NCBI GenBank assembly: GCA_009782405.1
Contig: WRJC01000008.1
Span: 30,239-94,238, forward strand
From: Oscillospiraceae bacterium
GTDB taxonomy: Bacteria > Bacillota_A > Clostridia > Oscillospirales > WRJC01
Length of the DNA: 64,000 bases
Direction: 5' to 3'
Positions 26,670 through 35,026 of the stretch are shown piece after piece. The notes beneath the pieces are model-generated. The model did not search any database, had not been told where the DNA came from, and saw nothing but the letters and a program-made list of their open reading frames with translations. The position numbers were made by a program, and so were the translations under genes. Positions within the stretch are counted from its first letter, which is position 1. Every line of letters begins with the position of its first letter.

Positions 26670-27719
26670 ATGCGTTACAGCATAAAAAGGGGGAGGGGTG
26701 GCAAAATAAATTCGGCCATAACAGGGACAGGGGCGTATTTGCCGGAATTTGTCTTGGACAATTCCATGTTCGACCAGACAGTGGAGACAAGCGACGAATG
26801 GATTTATTCCCGGACAGGCATAAAAGAAAGGCGCCTCGAACAAAAAAAATGCACTTTTGAGATAGTCGGCGAAGCCTGCAAGGCCGCCTTGGGCGAAGCC
26901 GGGATCTCTCCCGGCGACGTGGACGTGATGATTGTCAGCACTTCCACCCCGGACTATGCTTTCCCTTCGACTGCCTGCCTTGCAAGCAATTACATAAACG
27001 CGAACGGCGCCATGTGCTTTGACATTTCGGCGGCCTGCGAGGGGTTTGTGTTCGCGCTCGACATAGCCGATTCCTACATAAAATCCGGCAAGGCGAAAAA
27101 TGCCCTCGTCGCTTCGGGCGACGTGCTGCACCGCATAGTCGATTATTTTGACAGGAAAAACTGCATCCTGTTCGGCGACGGCGCCGGGGCCGTTGTTTTG
27201 TCGGCTGCCGATTTTCCGGAAAAAGAAGAGCGGGGAATCCTTTCGAGCTATACCGCCTGCGAATGCGACGGGCAAAAGACGCGCTTCATATCCCAGCGCA
27301 CGCATGAACCGGGTTGCGTGTTCGACGAAAACACGAAACAATTTTTAGGCAACGCCGAAAAGCTGAAAAACAGCTATATTTACCAAAACGGGCGCGAAGT
27401 GATGCAATTCGTCTCAAAAGTCGTGCCGAAAGCATTGGACGAAGCGCTGAGGAGGGCAAGCAAAAAAATATCCGACTTGAAATACATACTCCTTCATCAG
27501 GCAAACAAAAGGATAATAGACCACGTGATAGAAAAATACGGGATGGATCCGGCCAAAGTGCCGATGACCATAGAAAAATACGGGAACACGTCGAGTTCGA
27601 CCTTGCCTATACTGCTGCATGAACTTTGCATCGGGGGCAAGCTGGAAAAAGGCGACCTCTTCGCGCTCGTGGGTTTTGGTTCGGGCATGGGCTACGGCGC
27701 GGCGGTGGTGAGTTGGTAG
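26670..27719 (+). CDS. fabH: 3-oxoacyl-ACP synthase III
   Basis: A condensing enzyme starting fatty-acid synthesis from an acyl-CoA primer and malonyl-ACP. The triad is intact: Cys in SAACEGFVFAL, His in LHQANKR and Asn in YGNTSSSTLP. The start is uncertain. ATG 26670 gives 349 residues with an extra basic dodecapeptide, yet it touches the -10 box. The strong GGGGGAGGGG site at about 26689-26698 instead points to an in-frame ATA at 26706, which is where family alignment would begin (INSAITGTGAYLP). It is the first gene of a nine-gene rightward operon. Confidence 0.93.
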   Translation: MRYSIKRGRGGKINSAITGTGAYLPEFVLDNSMFDQTVETSDEWIYSRTGIKERRLEQKKCTFEIVGEACKAALGEAGISPGDVDVMIVSTSTPDYAFPSTACLASNYINANGAMCFDISAACEGFVFALDIADSYIKSGKAKNALVASGDVLHRIVDYFDRKNCILFGDGAGAVVLSAADFPEKEERGILSSYTACECDGQKTRFISQRTHEPGCVFDENTKQFLGNAEKLKNSYIYQNGREVMQFVSKVVPKALDEALRRASKKISDLKYILLHQANKRIIDHVIEKYGMDPAKVPMTIEKYGNTSSSTLPILLHELCIGGKLEKGDLFALVGFGSGMGYGAAVVSW

Positions 27720-27753
27720 TGGATGAATATTGGCAAAGGGGGAATTTTTGAAA

Positions 27754-28494
27754 ATGAGCGAAAAAAAAGCGGTCCTGGTGACCGGGGCGGCGCAGGGGAT
27801 CGGAGCCTGCATCGCCGAAACCCTTGCGGGCGAAGGATACAATATCGCGATAACGGATATAGTTCCAAAAGAAAAAGCGCAAATTGCCGTAGACAGCTGC
27901 AAAAGCAAAGGCGCCGAAGTTTTGTTTGTGCAAAGCGACGCTTCTTGCCATGATTCCTGCGGGGAAGCCGTGAAAACATTCATCGAAAAATTCGGCTCCA
28001 TATACGCCCTTGTAAACAATGCCGGCATCATACGCGATGCCCTTTTGATGCGCATGAGCGAAAAACAGTTCGATACGGTGATGGAAGTAAATCTAAAAAG
28101 CGTTTTCAACATGTCAAAGCACGCCATTGCGCATATGGTCAAGGCGAGAGAAGGCAGGATAGTGAACATATCCTCGGTGGCGGGCATATACGGCAACGCG
28201 GGGCAGACGAACTACGCCTCGAGCAAGGCGGGGATCATAGGTTTCACAAAGTCGCTCGCCGCGGAGGTGGGCAGCCGCAACATCACGGTGAACGCGGTGG
28301 CCCCGGGATATATAGCAACAGACATGACGGCCGCTTTGCCCGAGGGCGCCGCCGAAAAAATAAATTCGCGAATATCCCTTAAAAGGCCGGGGAGCCCGAA
28401 GGATGTGGCCGATGCCGTATCTTTTCTGATAAGCGACAAAGCTTCATATATTTCAGGCCATGTGCTGTCTGTGGATGGGGGAATGAGCATATGA
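27754..28494 (+). CDS. fabG: 3-oxoacyl-ACP reductase
   Basis: A 246-residue short-chain dehydrogenase reducing beta-ketoacyl-ACP with NADPH. The cofactor motif TGAAQGIGA is near residue 10, NNAG is at about 85, and the catalytic Ser and YxxxK are in NISSVAG and NYASSKAG. The C-terminal segment [12 protein letters not shown] is characteristic. ATG 27754 with an AAGGGGG site is used; an in-frame TTG at 27730 is less likely. The stop overlaps the fabF start by four bases. Confidence 0.95.
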   Translation: MSEKKAVLVTGAAQGIGACIAETLAGEGYNIAITDIVPKEKAQIAVDSCKSKGAEVLFVQSDASCHDSCGEAVKTFIEKFGSIYALVNNAGIIRDALLMRMSEKQFDTVMEVNLKSVFNMSKHAIAHMVKAREGRIVNISSVAGIYGNAGQTNYASSKAGIIGFTKSLAAEVGSRNITVNAVAPGYIATDMTAALPEGAAEKINSRISLKRPGSPKDVADAVSFLISDKASYISGHVLSVDGGMSI

Positions 28495-29738
28495 GCGGCA
28501 GGAGGGTTGCAGTCACGGGGATCGGGATGATTACCGCGGCGGGAAAAAACGTGGGTGAAACTTGGAAAAAAGTTTTGTCCGGCGAAAGCGCGATAGATGC
28601 GATCACGAGGTTTGACACGTCGAATTTCAAAGTTTCGCTCGCTGCGGAAATAAAGGATTTTGACCCGGAGCAGTACGTCGAAAAAAAAGAAGTGCGGCGC
28701 CTTGACAGATATTCCCAATACGCGCTCGCAGCGGTGCAGGAAGCGGCGCTGAGTTCAGGAATCGACTTCGAAAGCGAAAAGCTCGACAGGGCCCGCATGG
28801 GGGTCATATTCGGCTCCGGGGTGGGCGGCATTGAAACCATGGAAACCGAAGTGGCCAAATACATCGAAAACAAAGAAAAAGGCGCGGCGCGGGTTTCGCC
28901 GTTTTATGTCCCCATGCTGATCTCGAATATCGCCGCAGGGTATATATCGATAAAATACGGGCTTGAGGGCCACGGGTTTGCCCCGGTTTCAGCCTGCGCC
29001 ACGAGCTCCCATGCGATCGGGGAGGCTTATCGGGCGATAAAGCACGGATATGCGGATCTGATGATCGCAGGGGGCAGCGAAGCGGCGATCACCCCGACTT
29101 CGATCGCGGGATTTCAGAATATGACCGCCATGAGTTCCGCGACCGATAAAAACGAAGGCCTCCTCGCCTTTGACAGGCGCAGGAAAGGCTTTGTGATGGG
29201 CGAAGGGGCGGGGGCGCTGATTTTGGAAGATTACGAGGGCGCGAAAAGGCGCGGAGCTCAAATATGGGGCGAAGTGGCGGGGTATTGCGCGAGTTTTGAC
29301 GCGCACCACATAACCGCGCCCGAACCCGCCGGAAAGGGCGCGGCAAGCGCGATGCTCGGCGCAATCGGCGACGCAAAACTCGACAAAGCCACAATAGGCT
29401 ACATAAATGCGCACGGAACGGGCACTCCCCCAAACGACAAGACCGAAACGCTCGCCATAAAGCGCGTGTTCGGCAAAGGCGCGTATGATATTCCCATATC
29501 CTCGACAAAAGGCGCAGTCGGCCATATGCTGGGGGCGGCCGGCGCCGTCGAAGCGATATTTAGCCTGATGGCGATGGATGGCGGGATCTTGCCGCCTACG
29601 GCAAATCTGCGCGAAAGCGACCCGGAGTGCGACTTGGACTATATCCCGCTTGCCGCCAAAGAATCCAAAGCCGAATACGCGATGTCCGTTTCTTTGGGGT
29701 TCGGCGCCACAAACGCAGCGCTTGTTTTCAAATCATAG
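28491..29738 (+). CDS. fabF: 3-oxoacyl-ACP synthase II
   Basis: A 415-residue elongating condensing enzyme. The Cys-His-His triad appears in [25 protein letters not shown] and [11 protein letters not shown]. It begins [15 protein letters not shown], the usual FabF start. The ATGA overlap with fabG implies coupled translation. Together with FabH, FabG, FabZ and FabD it supplies a near-complete type II cycle; enoyl-ACP reductase (FabI/FabK/FabV) is not encoded in this window. Confidence 0.96.
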   Translation: MSGRRVAVTGIGMITAAGKNVGETWKKVLSGESAIDAITRFDTSNFKVSLAAEIKDFDPEQYVEKKEVRRLDRYSQYALAAVQEAALSSGIDFESEKLDRARMGVIFGSGVGGIETMETEVAKYIENKEKGAARVSPFYVPMLISNIAAGYISIKYGLEGHGFAPVSACATSSHAIGEAYRAIKHGYADLMIAGGSEAAITPTSIAGFQNMTAMSSATDKNEGLLAFDRRRKGFVMGEGAGALILEDYEGAKRRGAQIWGEVAGYCASFDAHHITAPEPAGKGAASAMLGAIGDAKLDKATIGYINAHGTGTPPNDKTETLAIKRVFGKGAYDIPISSTKGAVGHMLGAAGAVEAIFSLMAMDGGILPPTANLRESDPECDLDYIPLAAKESKAEYAMSVSLGFGATNAALVFKS

Positions 29739-29781
29739 AAATATCATGGAAATCATGGAAAAAAATAAAAAGGAAAAAATT

Positions 29782-30219
29782 ATGATGTTATTTGCCGGCA
29801 AAAAAGACATTTTGGAACTCTTGGAAAGTTTCGACAAAAGCTCGCTTTCCGAACTGGAAATCTCGACAGGGGCGGAATTTCACATTAAGCTTTCAAAAAA
29901 TTCCGCCCCGGAAAACAGGCATATCCCGAAGGCCGCCGAAACTTTCGAGGATTACGGCGATGAGCCTTATGAATCCCCGGATGAGTCGAAAATAATCAAG
30001 GCGCCTTTGGTGGGCACATTCTACGCTTCCCCCTCGCCGGATTCCGAGCCATATGTGGCAGTGGGCGACATGGTGGAAAAGGGCATGGTTTTGTGCATAA
30101 TCGAGGCGATGAAAACCATGAACGAGATAGAAAGCGACGCCCGGGGCGAAGTAATCGAAATTTTGGCAAAAAACGGCCATCCCGTGGAATACGGGCAGCC
30201 GCTGTTCAGATTGAAGTAG
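29782..30219 (+). CDS. accB: Acetyl-CoA carboxylase biotin carboxyl carrier protein
   Basis: A 145-residue BCCP. The C-terminal biotinyl domain has the biotin Lys in [13 protein letters not shown] near residue 110. The N-terminal 65 residues are a short helical region and the usual acidic, Pro-containing linker ([18 protein letters not shown]). ATG 29782 has an AAAAGGA site eight bases upstream; in-frame ATGs at 29746 and 29755 are less well placed. It sits between fabF and fabZ. A hairpin repeat follows its stop. Confidence 0.94.
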   Translation: MMLFAGKKDILELLESFDKSSLSELEISTGAEFHIKLSKNSAPENRHIPKAAETFEDYGDEPYESPDESKIIKAPLVGTFYASPSPDSEPYVAVGDMVEKGMVLCIIEAMKTMNEIESDARGEVIEILAKNGHPVEYGQPLFRLK

Positions 30220-30285
30220 TTGTCAGTTTTCAGCGACAGTTTGGCCAATGTTTTTTTGATAACTGACAACTGACAACTGAAAACT
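30220..30285. repeat. Short dispersed hairpin repeat in the fab operon
   Basis: Between accB and fabZ, a left arm with GTTGTCAGTTTTCAG and a right arm with AACTGACAACTGACAAC can pair over ten bases. The right-arm block CTGACAACTGACAACT also occurs at 60066-60081. The type resembles intergenic palindromic repeats dispersed in many genomes. It may affect mRNA stability between the two genes. Confidence 0.6.
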
Positions 30286-30303
30286 TAATATGGAGTTTAT
30301 ATT

Positions 30304-30741
30304 ATGCTGTATAATAGAGATCAGATAAAAGAAATCTTGCCGCACCGGGAACCGTTTTTGCTGATTGACGAAATAGAGGAGCATACGCCAAATGAAAGCG
30401 TAACTGCGATAAAATACGTCACGGGCGAAGAGGATTTTTTTGCCGGGCATTTCCCGGAATACAAGGTGATGCCGGGGGTTTTGATACTGGAAGCGCTCGC
30501 CCAAGCGGGGGCGTTCGTGGTGCTTGGCATGGATGGGAACAAAGGCAAAATCGCCTTTTTCGCAGGCGCGGACGAGGTTAAGTGGAAAAGGCAAGTCAAG
30601 CCGGGAGACACGCTCAGGCTTTGCGTGAAATTGGAAAAAATAAAGTTTGGGATGGGCGTCGCGGATGCGGCAGCCTATGTGGGGGAAGAGATTGCCTGCA
30701 CGGCGAAAATAAAATTCGCCATCCCGAAAAACCAAGGATAA
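30304..30741 (+). CDS. fabZ: 3-hydroxyacyl-ACP dehydratase
   Basis: A 145-residue hot-dog-fold dehydratase. The catalytic His is in AGHFPEYKVMPGV, and the following ILEALAQAGAF supplies the conserved Glu. The N-terminal PHREPFLLIDEI is the standard FabZ opening. It follows the repeat described above and is eight bases upstream of a CPBP protease gene. It performs the dehydration step in each elongation round. Confidence 0.97.
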   Translation: MLYNRDQIKEILPHREPFLLIDEIEEHTPNESVTAIKYVTGEEDFFAGHFPEYKVMPGVLILEALAQAGAFVVLGMDGNKGKIAFFAGADEVKWKRQVKPGDTLRLCVKLEKIKFGMGVADAAAYVGEEIACTAKIKFAIPKNQG

Positions 30742-30748
30742 AAAATTC

Positions 30749-31603
30749 ATGAAAGCAATAAAAAACATCTGGAAAATCATATGCTATCCGCTTCTTTACC
30801 TTGGGGCGCAGATTGTCGTCTCGGTTTTTTATGCGGTGGCCGCGGCGGTGGCCATCGGGGTGCAAATCGCGATGGAAAACGCCGCATCCGGCAAAAAAGT
30901 GGACGCGGAAAACATCGGGGAAATAATTTTTTCTGAAATCGATTTGAAAATCCCGATGATCATAAGCATTTTCGCGGCATTTTTGGTCATGTTCCTCATT
31001 TTGCGCAAAGAGTGGAAAGCCGAAAGGCTGTGGAATCTCAAGAATATCGGGCCCGCTTTCGTGTTTTGCCTGAGCCTCGGCTTCGCCATGAATATTTTGA
31101 CAAACTGCGTTTTGAGCTTTTTGCCGATACGGGAATATTCGTCGCCCATAGACGACATCGTGGGCAGCAATTTGGTTTTCGATTTTTTGGTTTTCGCCTT
31201 GTTCGCGCCAATTCTGGAAGAGATCATTTTCCGGGGGGTGGTGCAAAGGCGCCTCGCCAAAATGGTGAATCTGCATTTCGCGATCATCTTGCAAGCCTTT
31301 CTCTTCGGGCTGATACATATGAATTTCATACAGGGGATGTACGCGTTTGTATTGGGGATTATAATCGGGTACATATACCATTGGCACGACTCGATCTGGT
31401 TTGCCTTCGCGATCCACATTTCTTTCAATGCCACTTCGATTTTGCTTTTGTACGCCTTGGGGGAAACGGAAGTGAATTTGTTCTATTTTTTGATGGTTTC
31501 CTTGGGTTTTATCGCGATTTCAATGGCGAGCCTGCGGGTTTTCGCCAAAAACGCAAAAATCGCTTCAAAGACGGCGAGCGGCATAAACCGCTGGTATTAT
31601 TGA
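30749..31603 (+). CDS. CPBP family intramembrane metalloprotease (in the fab operon)
   Basis: A 284-residue polytopic protein with about six to eight membrane segments. All CPBP motifs are visible: APILEEIIFRGVVQRRL near residue 155, GLIHMNFIQGM near 190, and HISFNATS near 225. It is inserted between fabZ and accC on the same strand with short gaps (7 and 16 bp), so it is co-expressed with fatty-acid synthesis. Its substrate is unknown; proteolysis of a membrane regulator of lipid synthesis is speculation. Confidence 0.86.
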   Translation: MKAIKNIWKIICYPLLYLGAQIVVSVFYAVAAAVAIGVQIAMENAASGKKVDAENIGEIIFSEIDLKIPMIISIFAAFLVMFLILRKEWKAERLWNLKNIGPAFVFCLSLGFAMNILTNCVLSFLPIREYSSPIDDIVGSNLVFDFLVFALFAPILEEIIFRGVVQRRLAKMVNLHFAIILQAFLFGLIHMNFIQGMYAFVLGIIIGYIYHWHDSIWFAFAIHISFNATSILLLYALGETEVNLFYFLMVSLGFIAISMASLRVFAKNAKIASKTASGINRWYY

Positions 31604-31619
31604 GAAAGAGTTTGTATTT

Positions 31620-32975
31620 ATGTTCAACAAGATATTGATAGCCAACAGGGGCGAAATAGCGGTGCGCGTGATACGCGCCTGCAGGGACATGGGGATCATC
31701 AGCGTGGCGGTATATTCCGAGGCCGACAGGGATGCGATGCACGCCAATATCGCCGACGAAAGCCTATGCATCGGGGGGGCGATGGCAAGAGACAGCTACT
31801 TGAACATGGGCGCGATAATAACCGCGGCCAGGATTTCCGAAGCGGAAGCCATACACCCGGGCTACGGGTTCTTGTCCGAAAACGCGGATTTCGCAGAGCT
31901 GTGCGCGGAAAACGACATAAAATTCATCGGCCCGGACGCAAAGTCGATAGCGCAGATGGGAAACAAAGCCGAAGCGAAAAAAATGATGGCCAAAGCCGGA
32001 GTCCCCGTGATCCCGGGCTCGGAGGGGGCAATAGGCGGTTTGCCCGAAGCGGAGGCCATATGCGACAAAATAGGGTATCCCGTGATGATAAAAGCCTCGG
32101 GCGGAGGCGGCGGACGCGGGATCAGGCTGGTTTCCGGCAAGCCTGAGCTCAAAAACGCCTACAATATGTGCAAGGCCGAAGCAAAAGCATCTTTTGGCGA
32201 CGACGAGCTTTACATAGAAAAATACATAGAAAACCCGAAGCACATAGAAATACAGATACTCGCCGACGAGCACGGAAAGGTGATACATCTGTTCGAGCGC
32301 GACTGCTCGCTGCAGAGGCGCCACCAAAAAATGATAGAGGAAGCCCCCGCTGTTTTCATGGACGAGACCCTTCGGAAACAAATGGGCGAGGCGGCGGTAA
32401 AAGCGGTGTTCGCGGCGAATTACTCCAATGCGGGGACGGTGGAATTTTTGGTGGACAAAAACAAAAATTTCTATTTCATGGAGATGAACGCCCGGATACA
32501 AGTCGAGCATCCCGTGACTGAGTTCATCACCGGGGTTGACATAGTGAAACAGCAGATAAAAATAGCGGCGGGGGAAAAACTATGCATATCCCAAGCCGAA
32601 ACGAAAATTTTGGGGCATTCCATCGAATGCCGTATAAACGCGGAAAACCCCGAAAAAAATTTCGCCCCTTGCCCGGGGATGATCCGGGAACTCAACGTGC
32701 CCGGGGGGCCCGGGGTCAGAGTGGACAGCGCGGTCTATCAGGGATATTTCATCCCGCCGCACTACGATTCGATGATTTCAAAACTCATAGTGTTCGGCAA
32801 CGACAGAGCCGAAGCCATAGCGAGGATGAGGCGCGCACTCGCCGAATATTTATTCGAGGGGATAGAAACGAACGTGGACTATCACATCGAGCTGCTTTCC
32901 ACCGAAGAATTTCAGCGGGGCGATTTCGACATCGACTTTATAGACGAATACAACAAAGGCAAAAATATTCAATGA
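31620..32975 (+). CDS. accC: Acetyl-CoA carboxylase biotin carboxylase subunit
   Basis: A 451-residue ATP-grasp enzyme carboxylating biotin on AccB with bicarbonate. It begins FNKILIANRGEIAVRVIRACR, has the ATP-binding glycine-rich loop KASGGGGGRGIR near residue 160, the ERDCSLQRRHQK motif at about 225, and EMNARIQVEHPVTE at about 285. Length matches the family. Its stop overlaps a possible accD start (ATGA). Confidence 0.97.
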   Translation: MFNKILIANRGEIAVRVIRACRDMGIISVAVYSEADRDAMHANIADESLCIGGAMARDSYLNMGAIITAARISEAEAIHPGYGFLSENADFAELCAENDIKFIGPDAKSIAQMGNKAEAKKMMAKAGVPVIPGSEGAIGGLPEAEAICDKIGYPVMIKASGGGGGRGIRLVSGKPELKNAYNMCKAEAKASFGDDELYIEKYIENPKHIEIQILADEHGKVIHLFERDCSLQRRHQKMIEEAPAVFMDETLRKQMGEAAVKAVFAANYSNAGTVEFLVDKNKNFYFMEMNARIQVEHPVTEFITGVDIVKQQIKIAAGEKLCISQAETKILGHSIECRINAENPEKNFAPCPGMIRELNVPGGPGVRVDSAVYQGYFIPPHYDSMISKLIVFGNDRAEAIARMRRALAEYLFEGIETNVDYHIELLSTEEFQRGDFDIDFIDEYNKGKNIQ

Positions 32976-32992
32976 AAAAGCAGGTGAGTGAA

Positions 32993-33850
32993 ATGGCTAT
33001 AAAGGAATTGTTCAAAAAAGCGAAATACATATCGGTTCCCGTGGCGAAACGCGCCATAAACGAAATGAGCGAAGGGGAAAACATGCAGGACTACATCGTT
33101 TGCGCGAAATGCGGAAAAAATGTTTTTGCGGAACAGTATGAAAATCTTTTGAAAGTTTGCCCTTTTTGCAATTTCCACACTCGCCTTTTCGCCCATGAGC
33201 GCCTTTTGTGCACCGCCGACTTGGACACTTTCGAGGAAAAATTCGGCAATCTGAAAACCGTCAACCCGCTTGATTTCGAAGGGTATCTCGAAAAAATCGA
33301 AAAACTGCAAAAAACGACGGGGTTGGAAGAAGCCGTTTTGACCGGCTTTTGCAAGATCGGGGGCTTTGGTGTGGCGCTCGGGATCATGGATTCCTCGTTT
33401 TTGATGGCTTCGATGGGTTCGGTGGTCGGCGAAAAGCTTGCGCGGCTTTTTGAGGAGGCCACGGAAAGGCGCCTGCCGCTGGTGATATTTGCCGCTTCGG
33501 GTGGAGCGAGGATGCACGAGGGGATCATTTCCCTGATGCAGATGGCGAAAGTGTCGGCGGCAGTCGGGAGGCATTCGGACGCCGGTCTGTTATACATCAC
33601 GGTGCTGACCGACCCCACCACGGGCGGCGTGACCGCTTCATTTGCCAGCCTTGGCGACATAATACTCGCCGAACCGGGGGCGATCGTGGGATTCACCGGG
33701 CGCAGGGTTATAGAGGGAACGATAGGCCACAAGCTCCCGGACGATTTCCAAACTGCGGAGTTTCTGCTCTCGCGCGGGTATATAGACAAGATCGTGCCGC
33801 GAACCGAAATGAAAAAAACGCTTGCGAGCTTGCTCTCAATGCACGCGTGA
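32993..33850 (+). CDS. accD: Acetyl-CoA carboxylase carboxyltransferase beta subunit
   Basis: A 285-residue carboxyltransferase subunit with the N-terminal four-Cys zinc finger (CAKCGKNVF and CPFCNFH, residues about 33-55) and the crotonase-like core (FAASGGARMHEGIISLMQM, PTTGGVTASFA, GFTGRRVIEGT). ATG 32993 has AGGTGAG just upstream and begins with the expected MAIKELFKK; ATG 32972, overlapping the accC stop, would add seven residues and would allow coupling. It forms the heterotetramer with AccA. Confidence 0.95.
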   Translation: MAIKELFKKAKYISVPVAKRAINEMSEGENMQDYIVCAKCGKNVFAEQYENLLKVCPFCNFHTRLFAHERLLCTADLDTFEEKFGNLKTVNPLDFEGYLEKIEKLQKTTGLEEAVLTGFCKIGGFGVALGIMDSSFLMASMGSVVGEKLARLFEEATERRLPLVIFAASGGARMHEGIISLMQMAKVSAAVGRHSDAGLLYITVLTDPTTGGVTASFASLGDIILAEPGAIVGFTGRRVIEGTIGHKLPDDFQTAEFLLSRGYIDKIVPRTEMKKTLASLLSMHA

Positions 33851-33908
33851 AACCAAAAATGCCCGAAAACATTACGAAAAAGATGAAAGGACAGAACGGT
33901 GATTATGC

Positions 33909-34751
33909 ATGGCGAACGAAGCGAACCAGATAATTTTCACTCCGAAAGAGGAAGCGGCGATAAAACGCTATGAAATATCAAAGCACAAAAACCGTCCCAC
34001 GATCAACGACTACATCCCAAAAATTTTCGATGATTTCATCGAGCTTCACGGGGACAGGGGGTATTTTGACGACAAAGCGATAATTGCCGGCATAGCGCGG
34101 TTTGGGGGAATGCCGGTCACGGTGATCGGCCACGTGAAGGGCAGGAACACAAAAGAGAACATCGATTCCAATTTCGGCATGCCACATCCCGAAGGCTACA
34201 GGAAAGCGCTGCGGCAGATGAAATTGGCCGAAAAATTCCGCCGCCCGGTGATAACCCTCGTCGATACCCCGGGCGCGTATTGCGGGGTGGCCGCGGAGGA
34301 GAGGGGCCAGGGCGAGGCGATAGCGCGAAACCTTTTGGAGATGTCGCGGCTTTCGGTTCCCGTCGTCGCCGTGATCACCGGCGAAGGGGCTTCAGGCGGG
34401 GCGCTCGGGATAGCGCAGGCGAACAAAGTTCTGATGCTGGAAAACGCGACTTATTCCGTCATATCGGCAAAAGGCTTCGCCAGTTTGCTCTGGCAGGATC
34501 CGAAACGCGAAAAAGAGGCGATAATACGCCAGAAGATGACTTCTGACGATTTGCTTGCGATGGGTGTGGTCGATGCCGTCGTCCCCGAGCCGCCGGAAGG
34601 GGCCCACAAAGATCCGGCGCTCGCCGCCGCTGCGATCAAGCTTTCTATAGAGGCGCAACTAACACCGCTGCTTGTTATGACCCCCGAGGGGATATGCAGC
34701 CAGCGATACAAAAAATTCAGGGAAATAGGGGCTTACGAAGAAATATTGTGA
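33909..34751 (+). CDS. accA: Acetyl-CoA carboxylase carboxyltransferase alpha subunit
   Basis: A 280-residue protein with the alpha-subunit signatures RPTINDYIPKIFDDFIELHGDR, GMPHPEGYRKALR, TPGAYCG and GEGASGGALGI, plus the SAKGFASLLWQD segment. It is shorter than the approximately 320-residue E. coli protein at the N-terminus, as usual for this clostridial layout. It is the last gene of the fab/acc operon. A GGTG site precedes ATG 33909. The 275-bp gap after it contains the promoter and terminator described next. Confidence 0.96.
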   Translation: MANEANQIIFTPKEEAAIKRYEISKHKNRPTINDYIPKIFDDFIELHGDRGYFDDKAIIAGIARFGGMPVTVIGHVKGRNTKENIDSNFGMPHPEGYRKALRQMKLAEKFRRPVITLVDTPGAYCGVAAEERGQGEAIARNLLEMSRLSVPVVAVITGEGASGGALGIAQANKVLMLENATYSVISAKGFASLLWQDPKREKEAIIRQKMTSDDLLAMGVVDAVVPEPPEGAHKDPALAAAAIKLSIEAQLTPLLVMTPEGICSQRYKKFREIGAYEEIL

Positions 34752-34843
34752 TTTTTCGGATGCCCGAAGTTGAAAATACAAAAAATTGAAGTTTCAATCG
34801 CCTTTGCGAAAAATAAATTTTCCAAAAATTCATAAAAATGCTA

Positions 34844-34872
34844 TTGAAAATTCACAATAATTATGGTATACT
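34844..34872 (+). promoter_or_regulatory. Sigma-A promoter upstream of the alpha-galactoside operon
   Basis: TTGAAA at 34844-34849, a 17-bp spacer, TATACT at 34867-34872 with TGG before it (extended -10). A transcript would begin near 34879, about 150 bases before the first operon gene. Confidence 0.8.
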
Positions 34873-34878
34873 GATTTC

Positions 34879-34968
34879 GGCGATTGGGGAAAATCGCTAG
34901 GGCGGATATGGCGAAGCGGAAGAAATAGAAGGCGGGGGCGGATCGAAATTGCCCCCGCCTTTATTTTT
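34879..34968 (+). ncRNA. Candidate small RNA or attenuator leader
   Basis: The approximately 90-base stretch between a good promoter (34844-34872) and a strong intrinsic terminator (34931-34968) begins with a hairpin (GCGATT at 34880-34885 pairing with AATCGC at 34892-34897) and then a purine-rich GGCGGAUAUGGCGAAGCGGA-like region. It has no long reading frame and matches no riboswitch class I recognise. It could be an independent small RNA or a 5' leader that attenuates the operon starting at 35027. Confidence 0.5.
34931..34968 (+). terminator. Strong intrinsic terminator in the leader
   Basis: GGCGGGGGC (34931-34939) pairs perfectly with GCCCCCGCC (34951-34959) around an 11-base loop, followed by TTTATTTTT. 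It lies downstream of a promoter and upstream of the operon, so it also ends any read-through from accA. Confidence 0.88.
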
Positions 34969-35026
34969 ACCCGTGCCCCTCCGCAAAAAAAATACGAAAA
35001 ACAAAAATAACGGAAAGGGATGTTTT

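Noticed and set aside
30220..30285. CRISPR-like repeats
   Set aside because: Only a single pair of arms with no regular spacers; the sequence is a hairpin repeat, not an array.
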